A stretch of 64,000 nucleotides of DNA, from the NCBI GenBank assembly GCA_050011775.1, contig JBEKIL010000004.1:62001-126000 (forward strand), in the 5' to 3' direction. Under the pieces are notes generated by a model, which saw only the letters and a list, made by a program, of their open reading frames with translations, was not told the DNA's origin and did not search any database. The translations under genes were made by a program, and so were the position numbers. Source of the stretch: CAVZMI01 sp050011775 (GTDB lineage: Bacteria; Bacteroidota; Ignavibacteria; UBA10030; CAVZMI01). How positions within the stretch are numbered: position 1 is the first letter of the stretch; every line of letters starts with the position of its first letter. Shown piece after piece: positions 25,889 to 35,362 of the stretch.

Positions 25889-27160
25889 ATGAAACGATTA
25901 TTGCTTTGTTTTATCACCATTCTTGTTCCTGCAGTACTCGTTGCACAATCGATAAACGGACGTCTGGCGACATCCGTGTATTCGTGGCAGCGGAAAGACA
26001 GTGCGGGAATATCGTACGCACACTGGCGAGGTTTTCAGGGAGGACAATTCGATTTTCGGTATTCTAATCTTTCCCTCCATACTTACTTTCAGGCATCGAC
26101 AGATTTCAGCAATAGACTCACGGAAGATCCTCTCATCCGGTTTCTTAACCTTTATATCCGGTGGAAGAATATCGCCGGCATCGGAGAGATCGACCTGGGG
26201 CGACTTCCTGTCTTTGCCGGCGCCGGCAATGGCGTAGTCGACGGAGCTCTCGCAAAAGCTGCACTATGGGATGGAAAGTTCGCTGTTACGGCATATTATG
26301 GTGGTCTTCTTCCTGTCAATCAGGAATTGAAAATTATTAATGATTTTTCAAAAAACAGGATGATGGGCGGTCAGGTCATCGTCAATCCGATACCTGCACT
26401 TCGTTTTGGACTGAGCTATATGAACCGGCAGACAAAACCTGAAATCTATATCACATCCCGGAGCGCAATTCAGAATACGATTCCATTCACCGTCGATCTC
26501 ACGACAGATGCCGAGCAATATCTCAGTGGCGATATCAATTATAGATACGAAACGCTTTTCTCAGTTTATGGACGATATGATTATGACCTCAATCTGAATC
26601 GCAACGGGCGAATCGAGTTTGCCGGACGGGTGAGCGTGACAGAGTGCCTTGGCATTATCGCAAATTTCATCCACCGTGTCCCTCATTTAGCTGCCAATTC
26701 GATTTTCTCGGTATTCAATTACAGCAATTCCGACGAGATCGAGGGAGGCGTGGTGTACAGCTTTACACCAACAACGCAGGTGCACGCACGTTTTGGACAA
26801 GTCGCATTCACTGATGCAAAAACGCAGCGCCTCAGTCTCGGTGGTCGTTGGTCATATTTCGAGGGAGGATATTTTAAAAATCTCGGTTATGCGGGGGCAC
26901 TTGACGGGATTCAGTTGAATACGGCAATTCCATTGATGGAATCGAAAATTACCGGGTCCTGCGGCCTTGAGTACACTTCCTATAAGCTCTCTGATGAATC
27001 GGGAACCGATAAAAGCCTTTCCGCGCTTCTCGGAATTTCATTCCGTCCCTTCTCATCATTGTCGTTCGATCTCCAGGGTCAATATATCAATAATAAAATT
27101 TATAAGAGCGATGGAAGATTATTTTTCCGTCTCAATTACTGGTTCTTCAATCAACTATAG
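25889..27160 (+). CDS. putative outer-membrane beta-barrel protein
   Basis: 423 residues with a clear signal peptide (MKRLLLCFITILVPAVLVAQ) and no internal hydrophobic helix. The rest is a regular series of alternating, aromatic-capped stretches typical of barrel strands (FDFRYSNLSLHTYFQAST, RFGLSYMNRQTK, RYETLFSVYGRYDYDLN, VVYSFTPTTQVHARFG, LSLGGRWSYFEGGYF), ending LFFRLNYWFFNQL. I do not recognise the family and it is not obviously MtrB. Its place between two multihaem cytochrome genes is that of the porin in porin-cytochrome gene clusters, so a role as the sheath for an outer-membrane haem wire is proposed by context only. Confidence 0.78.
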   Translation: MKRLLLCFITILVPAVLVAQSINGRLATSVYSWQRKDSAGISYAHWRGFQGGQFDFRYSNLSLHTYFQASTDFSNRLTEDPLIRFLNLYIRWKNIAGIGEIDLGRLPVFAGAGNGVVDGALAKAALWDGKFAVTAYYGGLLPVNQELKIINDFSKNRMMGGQVIVNPIPALRFGLSYMNRQTKPEIYITSRSAIQNTIPFTVDLTTDAEQYLSGDINYRYETLFSVYGRYDYDLNLNRNGRIEFAGRVSVTECLGIIANFIHRVPHLAANSIFSVFNYSNSDEIEGGVVYSFTPTTQVHARFGQVAFTDAKTQRLSLGGRWSYFEGGYFKNLGYAGALDGIQLNTAIPLMESKITGSCGLEYTSYKLSDESGTDKSLSALLGISFRPFSSLSFDLQGQYINNKIYKSDGRLFFRLNYWFFNQL

Positions 27161-27172
27161 GATAGAACGACC

Positions 27173-28474
27173 ATGAGTGTCAAGTCATTTGTAATTCTCA
27201 TCGGTTGTGTCGGGCTTCTCTTACTGATTATTGTGGTTGGCCCACTCCGTTTACCTATAGTTACCGCAATGGATCGGGGTGAAGACCAAACGCAAACGAT
27301 CAAATTTTCCCATCAATATCATCTGAAAGATGTGGGTGCATCGTGTATCGATTGTCATTCCACGGCACAAAAAAGCAAGGGTGCCCGTGATAACATTTTA
27401 CCCAAAATGGCAGACTGTTATAAATGCCACGATGAGAAGACAACAGAATGTAAGTACTGTCATCTTGGAGCCGAGCCTTACGTACCCTTTAGCACCCCGG
27501 AACGCTCCATCATGTTCAGTCACGAGTACCACCTTGACACACTGGAATTAGTGTGTGAAAACTGTCACAAAGGACTCGACTCTGTAGCCTATTCCGGTCC
27601 ATCATCGCTCCCGACAATGGCGATATGTTACAAATGCCACAACGGAGGACTTGAATCGCTAGAGTCCCAGGAAATTATTAAGGCAGATAACGATTCTTTA
27701 GAGTTTAAGATCAGACTTGCGACGAATATTTGCGAAGCATGCCATCTTTCTACAGTCGGCTTATTACTACCGAGCCATCGCGTCAGTGATTTTAAGAAAG
27801 AACATAAGCAATTTGCACGTCTCGGTGGTAGAGATGAAAATTGTCAGATGTGTCATCGCACCGATACGTTCTGTCAGGATTGTCATACCGACGCGGTAAT
27901 CGGAAAAACCGATGCAAAAAAAAGTGATGTCTATACATCTTTTGGTGCACCGACAAGCCGGAGTGGAACAGATCGGGGCAAACCAATGACACTGGAACTT
28001 GTACATTCGCTGAATTACCGCTTCACGCACGGGATCGAGGCAAAAGGAAAGGCATCAGACTGCTCGAGCTGCCATGAAGTACGCACATTCTGTGTGCAAT
28101 GTCATGCACAGGACGGCGGCATCACCCTCCGCAATCAACCGGCACCTGTCTGGCACTCCGGCGTCGGTTTTACAACCGGAAGAATGGCCGGATCCGGCGG
28201 AGGACGACACGCGGAATTTGCACGACGCGACATCGAGACCTGCCAGGCCTGTCATGACACGCAGGGGTCGGATCCGATATGCATCACCTGCCATAACGAT
28301 CCCGACGGCGTCAGAGGAACTGATCCCAAAACGCATCAGGGTGGATATCTCAATTCTGAACATGGTAACTGGCATAATGATCCGGGAGCAATCTGCTATA
28401 TATGCCACACCGACCCAAATGCACATCCGGGCGGCGTCAAAGGTCGATTCTTCTGTGGCTATTGCCATGGTTGA
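27173..28474 (+). CDS. 14-haem cytochrome c with N-terminal membrane segment
   Basis: 433 residues carrying 14 CXXCH sites (CIDCH, CYKCH, CKYCH, CENCH, CYKCH, CEACH, CQMCH, CQDCH, CSSCH, CVQCH, CQACH, CITCH, CYICH, CGYCH). One hydrophobic segment (about 5-27) precedes them and may be an uncleaved anchor. The first half has cytochrome c7/c3-like K-F-S-H-Q-Y-H repeats that supply distal His ligands. The last CXXCH is followed by only one residue. High haem density fits a conducting cytochrome in the periplasm or inside an outer-membrane barrel. It starts 12 bases after the barrel gene, so the two are co-transcribed. Confidence 0.93.
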   Translation: MSVKSFVILIGCVGLLLLIIVVGPLRLPIVTAMDRGEDQTQTIKFSHQYHLKDVGASCIDCHSTAQKSKGARDNILPKMADCYKCHDEKTTECKYCHLGAEPYVPFSTPERSIMFSHEYHLDTLELVCENCHKGLDSVAYSGPSSLPTMAICYKCHNGGLESLESQEIIKADNDSLEFKIRLATNICEACHLSTVGLLLPSHRVSDFKKEHKQFARLGGRDENCQMCHRTDTFCQDCHTDAVIGKTDAKKSDVYTSFGAPTSRSGTDRGKPMTLELVHSLNYRFTHGIEAKGKASDCSSCHEVRTFCVQCHAQDGGITLRNQPAPVWHSGVGFTTGRMAGSGGGRHAEFARRDIETCQACHDTQGSDPICITCHNDPDGVRGTDPKTHQGGYLNSEHGNWHNDPGAICYICHTDPNAHPGGVKGRFFCGYCHG

Positions 28475-28566
28475 TTGGATATTCATCGTCAGATAACGAG
28501 AAGACTATGTGGTTTGTACATATATGCCAAAGGTATGCGACTGCACGCTCAGCCCGTCCAATTTCA

Positions 28567-29541
28567 ATGAACAAAGACAGACGAGCTCGGCGGTTGGAGC
28601 ATTTGACCGGGAACCTTGGGTTTGGGTGCATTTGTATCGGTAGAATTGTATGTGCACTCCTCGTACTAAGCGGCTGCAGTAAATTGGAAGATGGCTCACA
28701 GAGGATGAACCCGGTTGAGTCACAGTTTCACAATTCCGGCTGGACTGATCCCTCGGATTCCGGTTTCCATGGAAACGCCATTGTTGCGCAGGGGTACAGC
28801 ATGAAGGAATGCCAGAGCTGTCATGGTATCGATTACAAAGGCGGAGTGACAACCGTATCATGCTTCACGTGCCACCAGAGAGGTCCTGAAGCGTGTAACA
28901 CATGCCATGGAAGCGCGGCCAGTATTGCGCCGCCGAGAGATCTTGCGGGAGACACAATGACAAGTGCACGAGGAGTCGGCGCACATCAAAAGCATCTTAA
29001 GGCGGCAACGATATCCGGCGGTTATCACTGTTCGACATGTCATAGGCCGCCAGAGTCGTTCTCGGACCCGAATCATATTAATCTGACATCACCGGGCGCA
29101 GCAGTTATATTTAGTGACTCGCTTGCATACACAAGATCCGGAGAATCAGGAGAAGGTCATTTCCCAAATCCGAAATATGATCGGGCAAACGGTTCATGCG
29201 CAGATACATATTGCCATGGATCATTTATTGGCGGTAATCAGAATACTGTCGTAATCTGGACTGCAAGCAATCAGGCACCGTGTGGTAGCTGCCATGGCGA
29301 TCCGGCAACCGATAATCCTCTTCCCATCGAAGACCATGTCAGAGGTACTCTCATCCAGAATTGCCAGGGTTGCCACTTTATCCAGGATTCGACAGGACAT
29401 CGGCTTCCGGTGGCCGAGCGACTTCCTGATGGAACCTATCGGATCGATATACCTGCTGTCCATGGAAATGGAAAGTTAAATCTTGTCGGCGGTGAAATTC
29501 AGATTGGAGAAGATCGGAAAGGTAGGTCAAATCGGCTGTAA
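28567..29541 (+). CDS. seven-haem lipoprotein cytochrome with a CX4CH site
   Basis: About 324 residues from the ATG at 28567. In-frame starts at 28507 and 28402 exist but give very long N termini. A positively charged stretch leads to a hydrophobic run and lipobox (ICIGRIVCALLVLSGC), so it should be a lipoprotein. There are six CXXCH motifs (CQSCH, CFTCH, CNTCH, CSTCH, CGSCH, CQGCH) and one CADTYCH at 29197-29217. That C-x4-C-H followed by CXXCH pattern is the family described from Geobacter c-type cytochromes. It is probably the surface or outer-membrane component of the cluster, but its side of the membrane is not shown by sequence. Confidence 0.85.
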   Translation: MNKDRRARRLEHLTGNLGFGCICIGRIVCALLVLSGCSKLEDGSQRMNPVESQFHNSGWTDPSDSGFHGNAIVAQGYSMKECQSCHGIDYKGGVTTVSCFTCHQRGPEACNTCHGSAASIAPPRDLAGDTMTSARGVGAHQKHLKAATISGGYHCSTCHRPPESFSDPNHINLTSPGAAVIFSDSLAYTRSGESGEGHFPNPKYDRANGSCADTYCHGSFIGGNQNTVVIWTASNQAPCGSCHGDPATDNPLPIEDHVRGTLIQNCQGCHFIQDSTGHRLPVAERLPDGTYRIDIPAVHGNGKLNLVGGEIQIGEDRKGRSNRL

Positions 29542-29845
29542 TATTAAATCTGCAATTTGACGAAAGTAGTGCGCTTCTTTTTTCAATTTGTGTCCTTCTG
29601 AGGGAATACCCTTGTAGTAATTTTCCGACGGCTATTCTCAGCCCGGACGATGACACTATCCCAGACAAAAAGGGGGATATTTGTCGGCAGTAATTGATGA
29701 AATATCTCTATTCTTGATTTTCAACGAAAGATAATCTATATTTATGATATTAAATTGAGATTTCATTAAAGACTTACGACCGGGGATTAAATATCGTGAG
29801 TCATATCACACATCAAAAACTTACCCCCCGTACTTTTAGGTATTG
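29542..29845. other. intergenic region, no supported feature
   Basis: About 300 bp between the haem lipoprotein and the beta-propeller gene. Short open frames here lack coding features. No clear terminator, promoter or repeat was recognised. The right half is AT-rich and presumably holds the promoter of the next gene. Confidence 0.35.
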
Positions 29846-32077
29846 ATGATTTCAATAATCCAACAATATTTCATGATAAACGACAGTATTCAATATCCTC
29901 AACAACCGATCCATTCTACACGAAGAGATTTCTTTTTTTTTCTCATAGGCTTTTTCTTACTGGCTCCATTAAGTTTATTCGGACAACCCGACACAAAACT
30001 CCCTTTATATAAAAATCAACCTTTAACTAGCCAGAATCTTCTTTCCCGACAACATCTGGCATCTGTTCCGGAAGATAGCAGTTGGCGCGATACTTTCGGA
30101 GGGTCTAATGGATTATATGGATCTCCCTATGCGATTGCAACTGATGGGAACAATCTGTATGTTGGCGGCTCTTTTAATGAGGCGGGAGATCAGACAAACC
30201 TGAATAACATTGCACGGTGGGACGGCACACACTGGAATCGAATGGGAAACGGAATAGATGGATGGGTGCGTGCGATTGCTGTGAATGGCGCGTATGTCTT
30301 TGTGGGCGGAACTTTCAGATATGCAGATGGTAAGGAAGTAAACGCGATCGCCCGGTGGGATGGTACAACATGGTACCCTTTAGGAACCGGAGTGGATGGT
30401 GAAGTTTATTCGATTGCTATCAATGGAAACGATGTTTATGTGGGAGGACGATTCGGAAGTGCAGGAGGGCAACCTGCATCGAATATCGCAAAGTGGACTG
30501 GCACACATTGGGAAGCACTTGGAACTGGTGTGAATGGGACAGTATTTTCGGTTGCAGTATATAAAACATCGATATGTGTGAGCGGCTCGTTTACCCTGGC
30601 AGGTGGAATTGCGGCAAATAACATTGCACAATGGGATGCAAGTGTATGGAAGTCATTAGGAACAGGACCGAATGATTATGTATATTCACTGGCTGCAAGC
30701 GGAAATAATCTTTATGCAGGCGGCCAATTTACAGTGATGAATGATCAGCCTTCAAAATATCTTGCGAAATGGGACGGTACGACCTGGCAATCTGCCGTCA
30801 ACAATATAGATGGAACCAGCATTTATGCCGTCGCAATGAATGGAAAAGAAGTATATATCGGAGGCGAATTACTAAAAGTCGATCAACAGCCAATATCGAA
30901 TATCGCAAAGTGGGATGTTATACAGTGGCAGCCTCTCGGCAGCGGTGTGAATGGGATCGTCCGGGGATTTGTGACTAATAACCTAGATTTGTATGTCATT
31001 GGAAATTTTTCTCTGGCTGGAGGAAAACCATGCAGCAACATCGCCCTCTGGCATAATCCTACATCGGTGGTTGCATCATTCGATGTGACCGGGACTCCCC
31101 CTCCAAACGGAGTCGCCGCCACCGATAGTGTGGAGTGGACAGTCATAGCAAAAGATTTAAAAGGAAATCGCCTGGCCAATTACGCCAATCCTGTTCTTCC
31201 CTTCTGGGTGAATAACTCGGCGGCAACCCAGGAGCAATGGAAAGTGGAATACCTAAATAAATATGGAGTGTACATAAAAGGAAATACCATCAGTGATAGT
31301 GTGTTTCAGGACGGCATCGCACAATTTAGAACATACATGACGATTGCCGAGAATATACCTATAAGCTTTTCATTCCACGACACGAACGGCGTAGTCGGAA
31401 CAACTCCTTCCTTCAACGTTATTCCCGGTCCAATCGTCACTCTCGATATTTTTCCGTATGATGAAACGGGCAGAAGCGTCCATGGTGCAACATGGAACGG
31501 TTCAGACGGACAACCCGATACGGTTTTTTTCGGAGTTGAATTTCCATATTATGTACGGCGATTCGACCGTTATCATAACCTTGATGTACTCTCATCGCCG
31601 ATCGAAGTGATTGTCACATCAGATAAAAGCGGGTCGGTCGCTATCCCAGAGTCACCCGCATTTATCAGGACAGTGATTCCGTACAGTGCAACTGTCATTA
31701 ATAATACAATCGATAGATTCCGGCTGATAGCCCTCTGGGATGGAAAATCCTTCTTCTCCGACACTATCGTGGCGATTCCCAGCGATTTGATCCACCATAT
31801 CGACCAAATGCCGAAAACTATCTCACTTGAACAAAATTATCCGAATCCGTTCAATCCCACAACAAAGATCAAATTTCAAATACCGGGATCCAAATATGTG
31901 ACTCTTCGTGTTTATGATGTTCTTGGACATGAAGTCGCTACGCTTATTAACACGCGGCTTTCAGTAGGAGAATACGAGACTGAGTTTTCAGGTGAGAATC
32001 TACCGAGCGGAGTGTATTATTATAGATTATCGATGGAAGGATTCACAGCCACGAAAAAAATGGTATTACTTCGATAG
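29846..32077 (+). CDS. exported seven-bladed beta-propeller protein with C-terminal sorting domain
   Basis: About 743 residues. The start is uncertain: TTG 29843, ATG 29846 or ATG 29873. A signal segment (FFFFLIGFFLLAPLSLFGQ) follows an arginine pair. Residues of about 85-400 contain six full copies and one split copy of a 45-residue repeat of the form NNLYVGGSFxxAGGxxxxNIARWDGTxWxxLGxGVDG, making a closed seven-bladed propeller likely. A linker of Ig-like character follows, and the C terminus has the sorting domain (SLEQNYPNPFNPTTKIKF ... GLHEVATLI-type core ... KKMVLLR) used by type IX-like secretion in this group. It is expected at the cell surface or released. Ligand unknown. Confidence 0.87.
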   Translation: MISIIQQYFMINDSIQYPQQPIHSTRRDFFFFLIGFFLLAPLSLFGQPDTKLPLYKNQPLTSQNLLSRQHLASVPEDSSWRDTFGGSNGLYGSPYAIATDGNNLYVGGSFNEAGDQTNLNNIARWDGTHWNRMGNGIDGWVRAIAVNGAYVFVGGTFRYADGKEVNAIARWDGTTWYPLGTGVDGEVYSIAINGNDVYVGGRFGSAGGQPASNIAKWTGTHWEALGTGVNGTVFSVAVYKTSICVSGSFTLAGGIAANNIAQWDASVWKSLGTGPNDYVYSLAASGNNLYAGGQFTVMNDQPSKYLAKWDGTTWQSAVNNIDGTSIYAVAMNGKEVYIGGELLKVDQQPISNIAKWDVIQWQPLGSGVNGIVRGFVTNNLDLYVIGNFSLAGGKPCSNIALWHNPTSVVASFDVTGTPPPNGVAATDSVEWTVIAKDLKGNRLANYANPVLPFWVNNSAATQEQWKVEYLNKYGVYIKGNTISDSVFQDGIAQFRTYMTIAENIPISFSFHDTNGVVGTTPSFNVIPGPIVTLDIFPYDETGRSVHGATWNGSDGQPDTVFFGVEFPYYVRRFDRYHNLDVLSSPIEVIVTSDKSGSVAIPESPAFIRTVIPYSATVINNTIDRFRLIALWDGKSFFSDTIVAIPSDLIHHIDQMPKTISLEQNYPNPFNPTTKIKFQIPGSKYVTLRVYDVLGHEVATLINTRLSVGEYETEFSGENLPSGVYYYRLSMEGFTATKKMVLLR

Positions 32078-32117
32078 AGAAAAGCCTTTTGCAGTCACAA
32101 AATTCCAGGCGTTGTGC

Positions 32118-32627
32118 TTATATCTTCCTTAATGCATCCTTTATTTTTCTATATGTATCCTCAAGTGCCTCTGAAATTACCCTGGTGTCCCCAAGGACTG
32201 GCATGAAGTTCGTGTCTCCATTCCAGCGCGGAACAATATGCATATGGATGTGCCCGTCGATTCCTGCACCACTGACACGACCGATATTCATCCCGATGTT
32301 AAATCCCTGAGGATGAAGTGCTTCTGTCAGGGCTTTCACACACTGTTGTGAACAGCTCATGATCTCGGCCGATTCATTTTCAGACAATCCCGAGAGTTCG
32401 CCCGTATGCGTATGCGGAACAATCATCAGGTGACCGCTGTTATACGGGAAAAGGTTTAACACGACGAAGCAGGAAGATCCTCGATACAGGACGAGATTTT
32501 CTTCATCTTTATGCGGAGCAGAAAGGATGCGGCAGAAAAGGCATTTATCTGCATCCCTCGACGCCTTTGTTTCATTGGCAAACGATTCGATATATTTCGA
32601 TCTCCACGGCGACCAGAGCCTATCCAT
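32118..32627 (-). CDS. HIT family (histidine triad) nucleotide hydrolase
   Basis: 169 residues. The triad HIHMHIVPRW near residue 115 and the preceding GHLMIVPHTHTGEL are typical of HIT proteins acting on AMP-linked or dinucleoside polyphosphate substrates. CLFC near residue 30 is a zinc-binding pair seen in one subgroup related to Ap4A phosphorylase-like proteins. The N-terminal LWSPWRSKYI block is also typical of that subgroup. Translation starts at an ATG after GAGAGGAT. It lies downstream of the EF-G-like gene on the same strand but behind a terminator. The physiological substrate is not known. Confidence 0.9.
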   Translation of the reverse strand: MDRLWSPWRSKYIESFANETKASRDADKCLFCRILSAPHKDEENLVLYRGSSCFVVLNLFPYNSGHLMIVPHTHTGELSGLSENESAEIMSCSQQCVKALTEALHPQGFNIGMNIGRVSGAGIDGHIHMHIVPRWNGDTNFMPVLGDTRVISEALEDTYRKIKDALRKI

Positions 32628-32651
32628 AGCATCCTCTCAATTGTCTGTTGG

Positions 32652-32693
32652 AAAAAAGGATGAGCCCCGCAGTAGATCTGCAGAGCTCTCATC
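32652..32693 (-). terminator. terminator downstream of the EF-G-like gene
   Basis: On the minus strand GATGAG (32693-32688) pairs with CTCATC (32664-32659), enclosing a CTGC/GCAG inner stem, and is followed by CTTTTTT (down to 32652). Confidence 0.7.
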
Positions 32694-32716
32694 TGGTGTT
32701 CACCTCACTTAAATAA

Positions 32717-34810
32717 CTATTCTTCTTTCTCTTCTTCTTTCGTAGCTGCCGCGATGATCTTCTCCATCACATCACGCGGGACTTCTTCATAGTGATTAAA
32801 TTTATGGCGGTGAATACCTCGTCCTTGCGTCATTGAGCGTAACAGAGTGGAATACCTGTACAACTCTTTTAAGGGAACAAGGGCTCTGATTTTCTGGAAT
32901 GGCCCTTCCGTTTCCATGCCGAGTATCTTTCCACGACGGCTTGATATATCCCCCATCACATCACCCATATATTCCTCCGGTACAGTCACTTCAAGCTCAT
33001 AGATCGGTTCCAGGAGGATCGGCTTCGCTTCCCTGAAACCTTTCTTGAATGCCATGCGACCGGCAATCTTGAAAGAATTCTCGTCGGAATCAACCGTATG
33101 ATAAGATCCATAAAAAAGTGTCACCTTGACATCCACAACCTGGCAGCCGGCGATAACGCCGTTCTGCATCGCCTCGATGATTCCTTTTTCGACGGCGGGA
33201 ATAAATCGGCCGGGAACGACGCCGCCGACAATTGCATCGACAAACTCGAATCCGCTTCCGCGCGGAAGCGGTTCAATCTTGATGACAACATGTCCGTACT
33301 GACCCCGCCCGCCTGTCTGTTTTTTATGCTTATAATCAACTTCGGGCGCCGAACCTCTGATCGTTTCACGATATGGTATCTTTGGTTCGATCATGTCCAC
33401 TTCGACGCCGAATTTTTCCTTCAGGCGTTTCACAACGATCTGGAGATGAAGCTCTCCCTGTCCGCTGATGAGCGTCTGGTTCAGTCCCGGATCGGCAGTG
33501 ATTAACAATGTTGGATCTTCTTCGTGAAGAGAATGGAATCCATTGGCAATTTTATCCTCGTCGCCTTTAGCCTTGGCAACCACTGCGGACGAAATCACCG
33601 GCTCGGGAAACACAATAGGCTTGAAGGACATCGGATTTGCTTTACTGCATAGCGTGTTGTTGGTATGGGTATCCTTCAATTTCACTGCTGCTCCCAGATC
33701 ACCGGGAAATATTTTCGTAACATCTTTACGTTCCTTGCCGTTCATCACGAAGATTTGTCCCATCCGTTCCGGCTTACCATTGGATTGGTTCACCAGATCC
33801 ATACCCGGCGAAAGTGTTCCGGAGTGCAACCGGAAGAATGATAGCTCGCCGACATGCGGTTCCGACATAGTTTTGAACACAAACAGGGCGGTCGTTGAGG
33901 CCGGATCAGCTTTAATTGGCACGGGGTCATCCGATCCCGGGATTTTTGCCATGACCGGGCCGCGATCAATTGGTGAAGGACAATAATTCACAAAGACATC
34001 GAGAAGTGCCGCGGGACCGATGTTCTCTGCTCCGGAGACTGCGAAAATCGGAAATACTTTTCGCTGAAGAAGTGCAGACCGGATCCCCTTCTGTAGCTCA
34101 TCGTCATTGAGAGTTCCCCGTTCGAAAAATTTATTCATGAGATTTTCATCGGACTCGGCAATTTTCTCGATCAACTCTTCATGAAGAGCCTTTGCTTTTG
34201 CAAGATGCTCTTCCGGGATTTCCTCTTCGGTAAAAGTACCTTTTGGCGTTCGTGAGAATTTCAGCATTTTCATGCGCATGACGTCAACTACGCTGCTGAA
34301 GTTCAGGGCGTGTCCGATCGGAAATTGAAGGATACACGCATCATGGCTGAATCGATCCTTGATTTGTTCCACAACTCTATTGAAATCGGCATTTTCGTGA
34401 TCAATTTTATTGATGACGAACAGTACCGGCGTCCCATTCTCGACCGTGTACCGCCAGACAATCTCTGTCCCCACTTCGATACCTTCAACCGCCTTAAGGA
34501 CGATAACGGCTGAATCGGCGACACTCAACGCTTCTTTTACCTCACCGGTAAAATCTGTATATCCAGGTGTATCCAGAATATTGATTTTGCAGGCGTTCCA
34601 TTCGCAAAAAAGTAATGAGGTATTGATGGAGATCTGGCGTTCAATTTCGTCGGGGTGAAAATCGGAAAGCGTGTTTCCTTCTTCAACTTTACCAAGTCTG
34701 CTTGTAGCGTTCGCGGAGTGGAGCAAGGCTTCGGAGAGTGTTGTCTTGCCCGCTCCGCCATGACCAATGAGGCAGAGGTTCCTGATATGATCCGATGAAT
34801 ATTCTTTCAC
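32717..34810 (-). CDS. elongation factor G-like GTPase
   Basis: 697 residues starting at GTG 34810, with GAGGAG ten bases upstream. It has the five-domain EF-G layout, but the P-loop is GHGGAGKTT (residues 16-24), not the GHVDHGKTT of canonical EF-G. DTPGYTDF and NKIDHENADF supply G3 and G4. The GHGGAGKT form marks the EF-G-like/EF-G2 subfamily, whose role is not settled (ribosome-associated but often not the main translocase). Domain IV (GGRGQYGHVVIKIEP) and domain V (MGDVMGDISSRRGKI) are complete. A canonical fusA probably exists elsewhere, so no gene symbol is assigned. Confidence 0.93.
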   Translation of the reverse strand: MKEYSSDHIRNLCLIGHGGAGKTTLSEALLHSANATSRLGKVEEGNTLSDFHPDEIERQISINTSLLFCEWNACKINILDTPGYTDFTGEVKEALSVADSAVIVLKAVEGIEVGTEIVWRYTVENGTPVLFVINKIDHENADFNRVVEQIKDRFSHDACILQFPIGHALNFSSVVDVMRMKMLKFSRTPKGTFTEEEIPEEHLAKAKALHEELIEKIAESDENLMNKFFERGTLNDDELQKGIRSALLQRKVFPIFAVSGAENIGPAALLDVFVNYCPSPIDRGPVMAKIPGSDDPVPIKADPASTTALFVFKTMSEPHVGELSFFRLHSGTLSPGMDLVNQSNGKPERMGQIFVMNGKERKDVTKIFPGDLGAAVKLKDTHTNNTLCSKANPMSFKPIVFPEPVISSAVVAKAKGDEDKIANGFHSLHEEDPTLLITADPGLNQTLISGQGELHLQIVVKRLKEKFGVEVDMIEPKIPYRETIRGSAPEVDYKHKKQTGGRGQYGHVVIKIEPLPRGSGFEFVDAIVGGVVPGRFIPAVEKGIIEAMQNGVIAGCQVVDVKVTLFYGSYHTVDSDENSFKIAGRMAFKKGFREAKPILLEPIYELEVTVPEEYMGDVMGDISSRRGKILGMETEGPFQKIRALVPLKELYRYSTLLRSMTQGRGIHRHKFNHYEEVPRDVMEKIIAAATKEEEKEE

Positions 34811-34944
34811 AATATTTTACTCCTCTCTCTGACGATGTAATACTACACTTCAACCCAGCGTAGTACAATACGTCGGTTGATAATAGGGAAACACTCCACC
34901 TTCCAGGGGATGGATATTCCACGCTTGAGGGCTTCGAGCGAATA

Positions 34945-35331
34945 TCACTTTCGGAGTCGCTCGGTGAAGACTTTAATTCCTCGGACGACAGCAGAGAAAA
35001 AAGATGCTGCTTCCATGATCGGAACTTCAACGCGATCCTGGAGACGGCGTTCGAAGGTTACAATATTGTCGGCGATCTCGCGCATCGTCTTTACCGATTC
35101 CTTGATATTCTCGACCTCACTATTGATTGAATCAGCGACGTTCTTGAATTTTGAAGTGATGAATTCGAGATTCTCGAAGACGGGAACCGCTTTATTGCTG
35201 ATCTCCTTAAAGTCCTTTTCGATCGAGATCAACGTCTCTTTCACTTTTATAAGAACGATGATGAGGTATATTGATAATACGACGGCAGAAAACAATGCTG
35301 CTATCTCGGCAATGCGAAGGATTGGTTCCAC
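34945..35331 (-). CDS. DUF948-family membrane protein
   Basis: 128 residues starting at GTG 35331 after AAGGAA. One N-terminal transmembrane segment (about 9-28, AALFSAVVLSIYLIIVLI) is followed by a long helical region with heptad-like spacing (ISIEKDFKEISNKAVPVFENL, VADSINSEVENIKESVKTM). This matches DUF948, small membrane proteins often encoded beside YtxH-domain proteins, as here (the YtxH gene lies 31 bases upstream). They are thought to act in envelope or stress physiology, but no biochemical role is established. Confidence 0.85.
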   Translation of the reverse strand: MEPILRIAEIAALFSAVVLSIYLIIVLIKVKETLISIEKDFKEISNKAVPVFENLEFITSKFKNVADSINSEVENIKESVKTMREIADNIVTFERRLQDRVEVPIMEAASFFSAVVRGIKVFTERLRK

Positions 35332-35362
35332 AGGAGTTCCTTATAATCACGAGTACACAAAT

